A DNA stretch of 6,569 bases from Roseburia sp. CAG:309. Lineage in GTDB: Bacteria > Bacillota > Clostridia > Lachnospirales > Lachnospiraceae. This document shows, in pieces, positions 1 through 5,508 of this stretch. Where the stretch lies: positions 1 through 6,569 of the forward strand of contig FR893976.1 of assembly GCA_000434115.1 (NCBI GenBank), in the 5' to 3' direction. Below the pieces are notes generated by a model, which had not been told where the DNA came from, searched no databases, and saw nothing but the letters and a program-made list of their open reading frames with translations. A program made the position numbers and the translations under genes. Position 1 is the stretch's first letter; each line of letters opens with the position of its first letter.

Positions 1-207
1 TCTTTGAAAAAGAGACATTGCCATATATAAATTTGACTTTCCACTTGCATTTGCTCCATAAATAGCTGCAACTCTCAGAAATTTTTCTTTCATTCCAATA
101 TCGATTAAATTGCATTCATGTTCTTTATAGGCTTTAATCGCTGTCATGTCTAAAACTGTCTCTTCTTTAAAAGACAAAACATTTTTTACCATAAATTGCA
201 CCAGCAT
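1..207 (-). CDS. AAA15-like P-loop ATPase, N-terminal 69 residues (partial)
   Basis: The gene runs off the left edge, so only residues 1-69 are visible. It opens with MLVQFMVKNVLSFKEE, which is typical of the first beta strands of AAA15 / SMC-like ATPases (the COG1106 type). A Walker A motif, GANASGKS, follows at residues 51-58. The ATG at 207-205 is preceded by GGGAGGTG at 215-222, a strong ribosome binding site, and this decides the start. Walker B and any nuclease or effector domain lie outside the window. Members of this family are often found in defence or accessory loci, for example RloA-like ATPases beside RloB, but that role is inference here. The visible sequence is AT-rich: 37 G or C in the first 120 bases, well below truA and ecfT. 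It has its own promoter rather than joining the HAD gene upstream. Confidence is high for an ATPase and low for its function. Confidence 0.8.
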   Translation of the reverse strand, partial: MLVQFMVKNVLSFKEETVLDMTAIKAYKEHECNLIDIGMKEKFLRVAAIYGANASGKSNLYMAMSLFQR

Positions 208-233
208 ATCACAGCACCTCCCTTATAAGATAT

Positions 234-262
234 AATATACTATTTTTAATATATTATGTCAA
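234..262 (-). promoter_or_regulatory. Sigma-A promoter of the AAA15 ATPase gene
   Basis: On the minus strand a perfect -35 TTGACA (257-262) is followed by 17 bases and a -10 TATATT (234-239). It sits in the 71-base gap between the HAD stop and the ATPase start and gives a leader of only about 20 bases. An 8-base inverted repeat (arms 232-239 and 250-257) covers the -10 and most of the spacer. It may be an operator, although the AT-richness makes chance pairing possible. Confidence 0.75.
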
Positions 263-278
263 TCTTTTTGTGATTTTT

Positions 279-950
279 TCACATTTCTTGCGTCGTAATG
301 TCATGTTTATGCAAGTACAATGTCAATTCTCTTGCACTTTCTTCAACAGAGACATGCTCATAATTCATAAACGCTTGCTTCTCCGTCGTTCCGGTTAAAA
401 CTGCTACAAAATCAACACCCGCGCGCTGGGCTGTTTTTGCATCAACAATACTGTCGCCTACATAAAGAACCTGATTTTTGCTGACATTCAATTTCTGAAT
501 TGCCATGAGCAGTCCCTCCGGATCCGGTTTCTCGTTTTTCACATCGTCGCCGCCTATTATCACATCAATGAAATTCGTGGCATTATTTTTCGCCAATATC
601 TGCTCAATCCTATAATGATACTTCGTTGTAACAATTCCCAAAAGGCATCCGCATTTTCCAAGTTTTTCCAGCATTTTCAGTACACCATCATAAAACCTGG
701 TATTGTCCACCATGACCAAATCCGCTTTTTCTTTAAAATACTGAGTAAATTTCTGTGCAGCCTCTTCATCCTGTATCCCTGTCAATTCAGACAATGTGTC
801 TTTCAACGAAAGCCCAATTGTCCTTTGAATGGTCTTCGTATCTCGTTTTTCCAAACCAAGTTTTTCCAATGCGTGGTTGATACTTAATACAATTCCATTT
901 GTAGAATCGCCTAATGTATAATCAAAATCAAAAATTACTGCTTTGTACAT
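279..950 (-). CDS. HAD-superfamily phosphatase, phosphoglycolate phosphatase-like
   Basis: This 223-residue protein has the usual length for a HAD subfamily I phosphatase. All four HAD motifs are visible. Motif I is DFDYT, with nucleophile D8 and acid/base D10. Motif II is VTTK (T108 or T109). Motif III is K141 within EKPDP. Motif IV is GDSIVD, with D166 and D170 as magnesium ligands. Residues of about 15-85 would form the helical C1 cap. The protein should be a cytoplasmic magnesium-dependent phosphomonoesterase, or a pyrophosphatase of the PpaX/Gph type. Substrate cannot be assigned from sequence alone. The ATG is supported by GAGGTG five bases upstream. The gene stands alone downstream of a 530-base gap, and I see no convincing promoter. 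No clear terminator follows it; only a short TGTGA-N5-TCACA palindrome overlaps its TGA stop. Confidence 0.9.
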   Translation of the reverse strand: MYKAVIFDFDYTLGDSTNGIVLSINHALEKLGLEKRDTKTIQRTIGLSLKDTLSELTGIQDEEAAQKFTQYFKEKADLVMVDNTRFYDGVLKMLEKLGKCGCLLGIVTTKYHYRIEQILAKNNATNFIDVIIGGDDVKNEKPDPEGLLMAIQKLNVSKNQVLYVGDSIVDAKTAQRAGVDFVAVLTGTTEKQAFMNYEHVSVEESARELTLYLHKHDITTQEM

Positions 951-961
951 TTTTTCACCTC

Positions 962-1258
962 GAGTTTCTGAATTGCTAAATTTTTATTTCATGGTGGATA
1001 AAAATAGATTTTGACCCACTTTCTTATTTTCAACAAAAAACCATATATTTATATCATCATTTTTGGTCCAAGCAGAAATTACTCAATTCAAACCACAATT
1101 TGCATCAGATGTTTTGACCCCGACAATAGTTTTGTGTCTCAAACCACATGAATCCACTTTCTTTTATGGTTTATTTTCGCTTTTTTATACGCAGACCAAA
1201 GCAAAGCCAAAAAACTTTTGGTCTATTTCTAAAAATTTTTCATAGAATCAAATCCAAC
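962..1258. other. AT-rich intergenic stretch, possible decayed reading frame
   Basis: No intact gene is supported here. On the minus strand one frame reads from about 1170 to 983 with a single internal TGA. It gives protein-like pieces such as KKVDSCGLRH and NDDINIWFFVENKK and ends at a TAA. The frame has no start codon or ribosome binding site, so it may be a gene remnant. Short direct repeats occur: TCAAACCACA at 1088-1097 and 1139-1148, and CCACTTTCTT at 1017-1026 and 1154-1163. Inverted arms at 1193-1200 and 1217-1224 (AGACCAAA / TTTGGTCT) could form a hairpin, but it lacks a U-tract in either direction. The plus-strand ORFs here have no ribosome binding sites. Confidence 0.4.
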
Positions 1259-1263
1259 ATATC

Positions 1264-1410
1264 TCCCAGACAATTACAACTCCTCCCTGCACCCTCACAA
1301 CGCCTTTCCCAGACAATCACAAGCCGGCTACCCACACACCATATTCCACCAGCAATCACAAGCCGCCTCACATCGCATACGCCACAAATTCCACAGCACC
1401 ACAAATAAGC
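1264..1410. repeat. G-poor imperfect tandem repeat, about 41-45 base period
   Basis: Three related copies are visible on the plus strand. The core CCAGACAATTACAA starts at 1266, CCAGACAATCACAAGCCG at 1309 and CCAGCAATCACAAGCCG at 1349. A more decayed fourth copy lies near 1393-1410. Copies two and three also share a distal ATTCCA, at 1343-1348 and 1388-1393. Strand composition is strongly skewed: in 1261-1420 I count 68 C but only 16 G in 160 bases. The block lies just past the rpsI terminator. No function is recognised. The repeats are too diverged and too unevenly spaced for a CRISPR array, and no intact coding frame with a start signal explains them. Confidence 0.6.
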
Positions 1411-1421
1411 GTAACCGCCAC

Positions 1422-1456
1422 AAAAAAAGCCCGAAACGCATGCGTTTCGGGCTTTT
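1422..1456 (-). terminator. Rho-independent terminator of rplM-rpsI
   Basis: A perfect palindrome with 16-base arms (1425-1440 and 1441-1456) contains GCCCGAAACGCA and its complement. Read on the minus strand it ends in a run of seven T (1422-1428). It lies 27 bases past the rpsI stop. The plus-strand side has only four T, so termination should mainly serve the ribosomal operon. Confidence 0.95.
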
Positions 1457-1483
1457 GATATCCATATTTTTGCAGATAACTGC

Positions 1484-1876
1484 TTATCGTTTACTAAACT
1501 GAGGAGCTCTACGTGCTTTCTTGAGACCGTATTTCTTACGCTCTTTCATACGTGGGTCACGTGTGAGGTATCCGGCTTTCTTCAATGTAGGTCTGAGATC
1601 CAAGTCATATTTGTTCAATGCTCTTGCGATACCATGACGAATGGCACCAGCCTGACCTGTAAATCCGCCACCTTTTACATTTACGATTACGTCAAATTTG
1701 TCTGCCATGTTAGTAGCTTCCAAAGGCTGACGTACGATGATTTTCAATGTTTCAAGTCCGAAATACTCGTCCATGTCTTTTTTATTAATTGTAACTTTTC
1801 CTGTTCCTGGTACAAGATATACGCGTGCTACGCTTGATTTTCTTCTACCTGTTCCGTAATATTTTTCACTAGCCAA
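1484..1876 (-). CDS. rpsI: 30S ribosomal protein S9
   Basis: The 130 residues match full-length bacterial S9. They include the N-terminal YYGTGRRKSSVARV signature, the GGGFTGQAGAIRHGIARAL core and the conserved basic tail ending SKR, which reaches toward the tRNA in the ribosomal P site. S9 is a structural protein of the 30S head. The start is TTG at 1876-1874: the frame meets a TGA at 1894-1892 with no ATG in between, and AAAGGAGG at 1885-1892 lies eight bases upstream. Translation of rplM ends 23 bases before this start, so the two genes share one transcript. A palindromic terminator follows the TAA stop. Identity is certain. The non-ATG start is the only unusual feature. Confidence 0.98.
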   Translation of the reverse strand: MASEKYYGTGRRKSSVARVYLVPGTGKVTINKKDMDEYFGLETLKIIVRQPLEATNMADKFDVIVNVKGGGFTGQAGAIRHGIARALNKYDLDLRPTLKKAGYLTRDPRMKERKKYGLKKARRAPQFSKR

Positions 1877-1884
1877 TGTTATTT

Positions 1885-1892
1885 CCTCCTTT
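1885..1892 (-). promoter_or_regulatory. Ribosome binding site fixing the TTG start of rpsI
   Basis: AAAGGAGG on the minus strand lies eight bases before the TTG at 1876-1874. It is the only plausible initiation signal for rpsI because no in-frame ATG exists between the upstream stop and the conserved N-terminus. Confidence 0.9.
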
Positions 1893-1899
1893 CAACCAA

Positions 1900-2328
1900 T
1901 TAAATGTCCAGAACTTCTGGCTTCTGTGCAGCATGTTTGTGATCCGGTCCAGCATATACAAACAATTTTTTAAGCATCTGTCTTCCCAAAGGTCCTTTTG
2001 GAAGCATACCTTTTACTGCATGAGTGATAACATACTCTGGCTTCTTCTCTTTCATCTCTTTGAGTGTAGTCTCTTTCATACCGCCTACATACTCTGAGTG
2101 ATGATAATAAATCTTCTGAAGGTCTTTCTTACCTGTTGTAACGATCTTGTCAGCGTTTACAACGATAACATAATCACCTGTATCAATATGAGGGGTGTAG
2201 ATTGGTTTATTCTTACCTCTCAAAACATTTGCAATTTCAGATGCAAGACGTCCCAAGGTTTTTCCTTCGGCATCTACTACATACCATTTTCTTTCCACAT
2301 CGGATGGACTTGCCATATAACTTTTCAT
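1900..2328 (-). CDS. rplM: 50S ribosomal protein L13
   Basis: The 142 residues have the length and landmarks of bacterial L13: ERKWYVVDAEGKTLGRLAS near the N-terminus, HIDTGDYVIVVNADKI in the middle, and AVKGMLPKGPLGRQML followed by LFVYAGPDHKHAAQKP near the C-terminus. L13 is an early-assembling 50S protein, and in Bacillus-type bacteria the L13-S9 operon is associated with a structured leader that is thought to give feedback control. The ATG at 2328 has AGGAGG (2337-2342) eight bases upstream. A second in-frame ATG at codon 5 is less likely because family members usually carry the longer N-terminus. The gene is first in a two-gene operon with rpsI and has its own strong promoter and leader. 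Confidence 0.98.
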   Translation of the reverse strand: MKSYMASPSDVERKWYVVDAEGKTLGRLASEIANVLRGKNKPIYTPHIDTGDYVIVVNADKIVTTGKKDLQKIYYHHSEYVGGMKETTLKEMKEKKPEYVITHAVKGMLPKGPLGRQMLKKLFVYAGPDHKHAAQKPEVLDI

Positions 2329-2405
2329 CCTGGAAACCTCCTAATATAATTTCTTCTCGCACAAAACGCGCGCTTCCTGTATACAATAATGCATAAATAA
2401 CTTTT

Positions 2406-2458
2406 GTGTCTCATGAAATCCATCTGAAATGTCCGGAACAGATGCTTTCACGTCACAC
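2406..2458 (-). promoter_or_regulatory. Structured mRNA leader of rplM, likely L13 leader
   Basis: Read on the minus strand, this 53-base segment folds on paper into one long stem-loop. It has 4 base pairs (GTGT/ACAC), a 2x2 internal loop, 7 pairs (CGTGAAA/TTTCATG, with one G-U), a 1x2 internal loop, 6 pairs (CATCTG/CAGATG) and a 12-base loop containing TCCGGA. Its first base lies 7 bases past the -10 box, so the hairpin should begin at or next to the transcript 5' end. No terminator hairpin is visible in the remaining 77 bases before rplM. A known Firmicutes L13 leader family (Rfam L13_leader) occupies this position. The assignment rests on position and fold, not on a covariance-model match. 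Confidence 0.75.
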
Positions 2459-2464
2459 TTGCTT

Positions 2465-2493
2465 ATTATATTACATTTTCAGCCGCTTGTCAA
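2465..2493 (-). promoter_or_regulatory. Consensus sigma-A promoter of rplM-rpsI
   Basis: The minus strand shows TTGACA (2488-2493), exactly 17 bases, then TATAAT (2465-2470), which is a perfect consensus. Predicted start is about 2458, giving a leader of about 130 bases before the rplM ATG. The -35 box lies only three bases beyond the terminator of the preceding gene. Confidence 0.95.
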
Positions 2494-2496
2494 CAG

Positions 2497-2536
2497 AAAA
2501 ATGGCTGCATCTGACATTTTTCAGATACAGCCATTT
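2497..2536 (-). terminator. Rho-independent terminator of the fibronectin-like gene
   Basis: On the minus strand 16-base arms (2521-2536 and 2499-2514) pair with one G-U wobble around a 6-base loop and are followed by a run of five T (2497-2501). It starts eight bases past the TAA stop. It insulates the strong rplM promoter from upstream transcription. Confidence 0.92.
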
Positions 2537-2544
2537 GGGTTTTC

Positions 2545-3795
2545 TTAGTAATTGAAGTTTACGATCTGTGCATCGTTGGAAACTGTCTTCTTGCCAACTT
2601 TGATCTTAGCAACTACTTTAATGTAATATGTTTTATATTTGTTTAATCTCTTTTTACCAAATTTTGTAAGTGTCACACTCTTTGCCTTTTTGCTGAGAGA
2701 TTTCACTTTTTTGTATTTTCCGTCTCTGCTTGTAGACATCAACACATTGTAACCCTTTGTACCGGAAACTTTTGCCCATTTCAATTTAATTTTGGCATTG
2801 CTGGAACGGAGATTATAATGTTTCTTTCCTGTTACATTGCTGATCCAGAAATAACGATATCCGGACCATCCGCTGTACATCTTTTTCACACCGTTTGTTG
2901 CATAAAGACGAACGCGGTATTTGTATGGTGTGTTTTTACGGAATTTTGTAGAAGCAGAGTACGTTGAAGAACTGGAAATTGTCTTAATAAGCTTTCCTTT
3001 CAAATTACGTACTTCCAATTCATATCCGTTTGCTGTTCTATTTGGATCTGATGCCTGGAATGTAATTGTACCCGCAGGAGCACTTCCTGTGTAAACACCA
3101 AAATTAGAGGTAGATGGTGTAGCCGGTGCAGTCAATACTGTCCCTGTGTTGCCAGTAGGAAGAGAAGTTCCTGCTGTCTGTGTGTAAGTTACACTAACAG
3201 AACTACCCGTTGCTTTAAAACCGGTAGATGATGTACGGCATGGTACTACTTCAAAGCCATACCACGTTGCCGGTGCAAGATTTCCAACCGTTGCAGAAGT
3301 TCCTGTCACATTCAAATTTGGTACAATATTATCATAACGGCTGGTAATATCATAAGAAGTAGCACCTGCAGCCGGTGTCCAGCTGAAACTGATAGCATTT
3401 TCCGTTACTGCGGTAACTGTCGTATTAATCGCGCTTATACTTGGAGCAGTTACTACTTCCAATGGTTCGGATGCTGTTCCCAGATTTCCCTTGGAATCTG
3501 CAGCATATACTCTTACATAGTAGGTAGTTCCTGCGCTCAAAGAACTGAGCATATATTGATTACCATATGACGACATAGGTTTTGGCGTGCTCCAGTTTGA
3601 ACCGTCATTCCATGAATAATAGTAATCATCTGCATCTACAACAGCGCCCCAGCTGAATTTAACATATCCAGTCGATGCCTCTGTCTACTGCAGATTTGTC
3701 GGTGCACTCAATGCTGCCTCTGACGTTGTCGGTACAAATGCTACCGCAGCCATCAGAAAAATAAAAGTTACAATTGTCTTTAGATAGTTTTTCAT
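2545..3795 (-). pseudogene. Secreted multi-FN3-domain protein, interrupted by an amber codon
   Basis: The reading frame spans 417 codons including the stop. ATG at 3795 has AAAGGAG (3805-3811) nine bases upstream. The first 28 residues form a signal peptide, with a hydrophobic core TFIFLMAAVAFV and likely cleavage near TSEAA. Codon 37 is TAG (3687-3685), in the context ...APTNLQ-stop-TEAST.... Past it the frame is open for 379 codons. These encode about four fibronectin-III-like modules at roughly 31-117, 119-206, 232-322 and 324-416, with FSW/LKW strand B tryptophans and YYVRVYA, WYGFEV, YKYRVRLYA and YYIKVVA strand F motifs. A T/G/S-rich linker follows the second module. The last 93 residues are very basic (24 K, 3 R, 2 D, no E), which suggests binding to anionic cell wall or polysaccharide. 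The first ATG after the stop (3576) lacks a well-spaced ribosome binding site and would lose the signal peptide. A CAG-to-TAG change would explain the stop. Readthrough or sequence error is not excluded. No enzymatic domain is seen. Confidence 0.85.
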
Positions 3796-3849
3796 CAAAC
3801 TATACTCCTTTCTCTTTTTGATCGCCCTCTTTTAGTGCGATATATGTTT

Positions 3850-3879
3850 ATTTTACTTCCTTGTACCATACTTTGTCAA
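3850..3879 (-). promoter_or_regulatory. Promoter of the fibronectin-like gene
   Basis: A perfect TTGACA (3874-3879) is followed, after 18 bases on the minus strand, by TAAAAT (3850-3855). The predicted transcript starts near 3843 and opens with a small hairpin (ATCGC/GCGAT, 3821-3841) before the ribosome binding site. No clear terminator separates it from the hydrolase stop at 3917, so some readthrough from the truA operon is possible. Confidence 0.75.
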
Positions 3880-3916
3880 CTAAATCTTGTTTCAAAAATC
3901 AAACTTTACCTTGTTT

Positions 3917-4753
3917 TTACAGTGATTTCTCAATCCAGCTGCCAAGGACATCGGAAAGGACGGTACGCTGTCCGCAGAGTCCGTGATTGGTCTGCAAAAC
4001 CTTGTAACAATATTTTCCACTTCCCGGCTGATCTGTCAAGCGGTTATAAAGTGGCCGGATCATAATATCCGGCGGTGCTACCGTATCTTTCTCCGCTGCC
4101 ACAAAAAGTACATTCTGGTCTTTCAAATGATCGTAAGTATTGATGACAGCATATTCTTCGCTCTGATAGTGTGCATTTTCGTATACTTCGCTTGCGGATG
4201 TCATTTTGAGGCATTGACCCTCGCCCTCGATCATGATAAACAATTCTTTTTCAAGGCCATTTTGAAAGGCTGCACGCAGATCGTATGGTGCAATCGCGGC
4301 GACGCCGCGGATAAATCCGAGTTTGCCGGCGGCATTTAATACCGTCATGCCTCCCATACTGTGTCCGACAAGGAAAATCGCATCCGGGTCAATATTGTAC
4401 TGATCCGTTGTCGCCGGGTTGTGCGCCCATTTGGTAATGGCGACGGCGTCATCCACCAGATTAGAAAAAAGATAATTTCCCTCACTTCCCCAGGCACCGC
4501 GGTGGTTTACATGGATCACTACACAGCCCATCCGCATCAGCGCATATTCCAGATCGTTGTTGGTCGTATATCCCGGAAATCCGTGAAACATCACGACTGC
4601 CGGGTGTGGTCCTTCGTACTGCGCGCCGGGTTTCAAAAGATAGCCATACAGATGACATCCCCCACTGATGATATTAAGTGGAAGAGCATCCGGCATCTCT
4701 TCGGCAGTTTCATAATCAAAGTCTGTGTAAGCATTGCTTTTATTAAATTTCAT
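3917..4753 (-). CDS. Alpha/beta-hydrolase family esterase/peptidase-like protein
   Basis: This is a 278-residue cytoplasmic protein with no signal peptide. The alpha/beta-hydrolase features are in order: oxyanion-hole segment MFHGFPG (55-61), HRGAWGSEG (84-92), nucleophile elbow GHSMGG with S132, probable acid D223 in AAEKDTVAPP, and catalytic H257 in TNHGLCG. The overall form resembles S9-like or acyl-hydrolase members. The substrate is unknown. The start chosen is ATG at 4753, with AAAGGAG seven bases upstream. A TTG seven codons earlier also opens the frame but has no such signal. The ATG lies 11 bases inside truA, whose YKGD codons contain the ribosome binding site, so translation is probably coupled to truA. 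This gene is not part of the usual truA-rplM neighbourhood and looks like a lineage-specific addition. No strong terminator follows it. Confidence 0.88.
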   Translation of the reverse strand: MKFNKSNAYTDFDYETAEEMPDALPLNIISGGCHLYGYLLKPGAQYEGPHPAVVMFHGFPGYTTNNDLEYALMRMGCVVIHVNHRGAWGSEGNYLFSNLVDDAVAITKWAHNPATTDQYNIDPDAIFLVGHSMGGMTVLNAAGKLGFIRGVAAIAPYDLRAAFQNGLEKELFIMIEGEGQCLKMTSASEVYENAHYQSEEYAVINTYDHLKDQNVLFVAAEKDTVAPPDIMIRPLYNRLTDQPGSGKYCYKVLQTNHGLCGQRTVLSDVLGSWIEKSL

Positions 4754-5498
4754 AGGTATCTCCTTTATAATCAATTTTTATTAATGTCAGTCCTTCCGGT
4801 GGCGCCGTCGGGCCCGCAAGTGCCCGGTCTGCCTTGGTTATCGCCTCTTCGGCCGTCGAAATTTTCCGTCTGCCAAGTCCCACTTCTATGAGCGTCCCCG
4901 CAATGATCCGCACCATGTTATACAAAAAACCGCTTCCTGTCACACGGATACAGATCTGATGTCCCATTTTTTCGACCTCACACCGGTAAATCGTCCGCAC
5001 CGTCGTCTGCACCTGGCTTTTTGCCGAGCAAAATCCGGCAAAATCGTGTTCCCCGATAAAAAGCTGTGCTGCTTTCTGCATTTTTTCGATATCTAACGGA
5101 AGATAGACGAAATACGAATACAGCCGCTCTGTCGGAAGCTGGATCGGCACATTGCTGATACGATATTCATACGTCTTTTCGCTGACCGCATAGCGCGGAT
5201 GAAAAGTATCTTCTACCTGCTCGGATTTCATCACACGGATATCTTCCGGAAGCCGCTGATTGACAGCGATTGCAATCTTTTCTGCCGGGATTCTGGTATC
5301 CGTATCAAATACTGCCACATTTCCCTGCGCATGTACACCGGCGTCAGTCCGGCTCGCCCCGATCAGTTCTACCGGCTCGCGCAAAAGTTCCCGGAGTGCC
5401 TCTTGCAATACTTCTTCCACGGAAATGGCATTATTCTGGATCTGCCACCCGTGATAATTTGTTCCATCGTATGCTACCACTAATCGAACGCGCATCAT
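4743..5498 (-). CDS. truA: tRNA pseudouridine(38-40) synthase TruA
   Basis: TruA converts uridines 38-40 in the anticodon stem-loop of many tRNAs to pseudouridine. The 251 residues match the family length. Visible signatures are AYDGTNYHGWQ (9-19), the catalytic motif GASRTDAGVHA with nucleophile D52, FHPRYAVSEKTYEYRI (99-114) with the conserved tyrosine Y110, HDFAGF (151-156) and GSGFLYNMVRIIAGTL (188-203). Two adjacent ATG codons (5498 and 5495) could start it. AAAAGGAG lies four bases before the first and seven before the second, so the second is slightly better placed. The ribosome binding site overlaps the ecfT stop, and the 3' end overlaps the hydrolase start by 11 bases. This indicates a coupled ecf-truA-hydrolase operon. 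Identity is certain. Confidence 0.97.
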   Translation of the reverse strand: MMRVRLVVAYDGTNYHGWQIQNNAISVEEVLQEALRELLREPVELIGASRTDAGVHAQGNVAVFDTDTRIPAEKIAIAVNQRLPEDIRVMKSEQVEDTFHPRYAVSEKTYEYRISNVPIQLPTERLYSYFVYLPLDIEKMQKAAQLFIGEHDFAGFCSAKSQVQTTVRTIYRCEVEKMGHQICIRVTGSGFLYNMVRIIAGTLIEVGLGRRKISTAEEAITKADRALAGPTAPPEGLTLIKIDYKGDTYEI

Positions 5499-5508
5499 TC
5501 CACTCCTT

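Noticed and set aside
269..283. TGTGA-N5-TCACA palindrome as a CRP/FNR-type site or HAD terminator
   Set aside because: The spacer is five rather than six bases, the stem is only five pairs with no following U-tract, and it overlaps the HAD stop codon, so chance is a fair explanation.
1193..1224. AGACCAAA/TTTGGTCT hairpin as a terminator
   Set aside because: The stem is only 8 pairs with a 16-base loop and there is no uninterrupted U-tract directly after it in either direction.
1148..1408. 86-codon plus-strand open frame through the G-poor repeat
   Set aside because: No ribosome binding site precedes its ATG, and the openness follows from the low G content of that strand, which makes TAG and TGA rare.
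1264..1410. Possible CRISPR array
   Set aside because: The copies are diverged, unevenly spaced and not separated by distinct spacers, and no cas gene is present.
3821..3841. Small hairpin in the FN3-like gene leader as a riboswitch
   Set aside because: Only five base pairs and no recognisable aptamer core. At most it is a 5' stabilising stem.
4754..4774. Earlier TTG start for the hydrolase
   Set aside because: It would place the true ribosome binding site AAAGGAG inside the coding sequence and has no signal of its own. ATG at 4753 is well placed.
4361..4891. 176-codon open frame on the plus strand
   Set aside because: It lies fully antisense to the hydrolase and truA, which have clear family motifs and ribosome binding sites. 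It has no such support itself.
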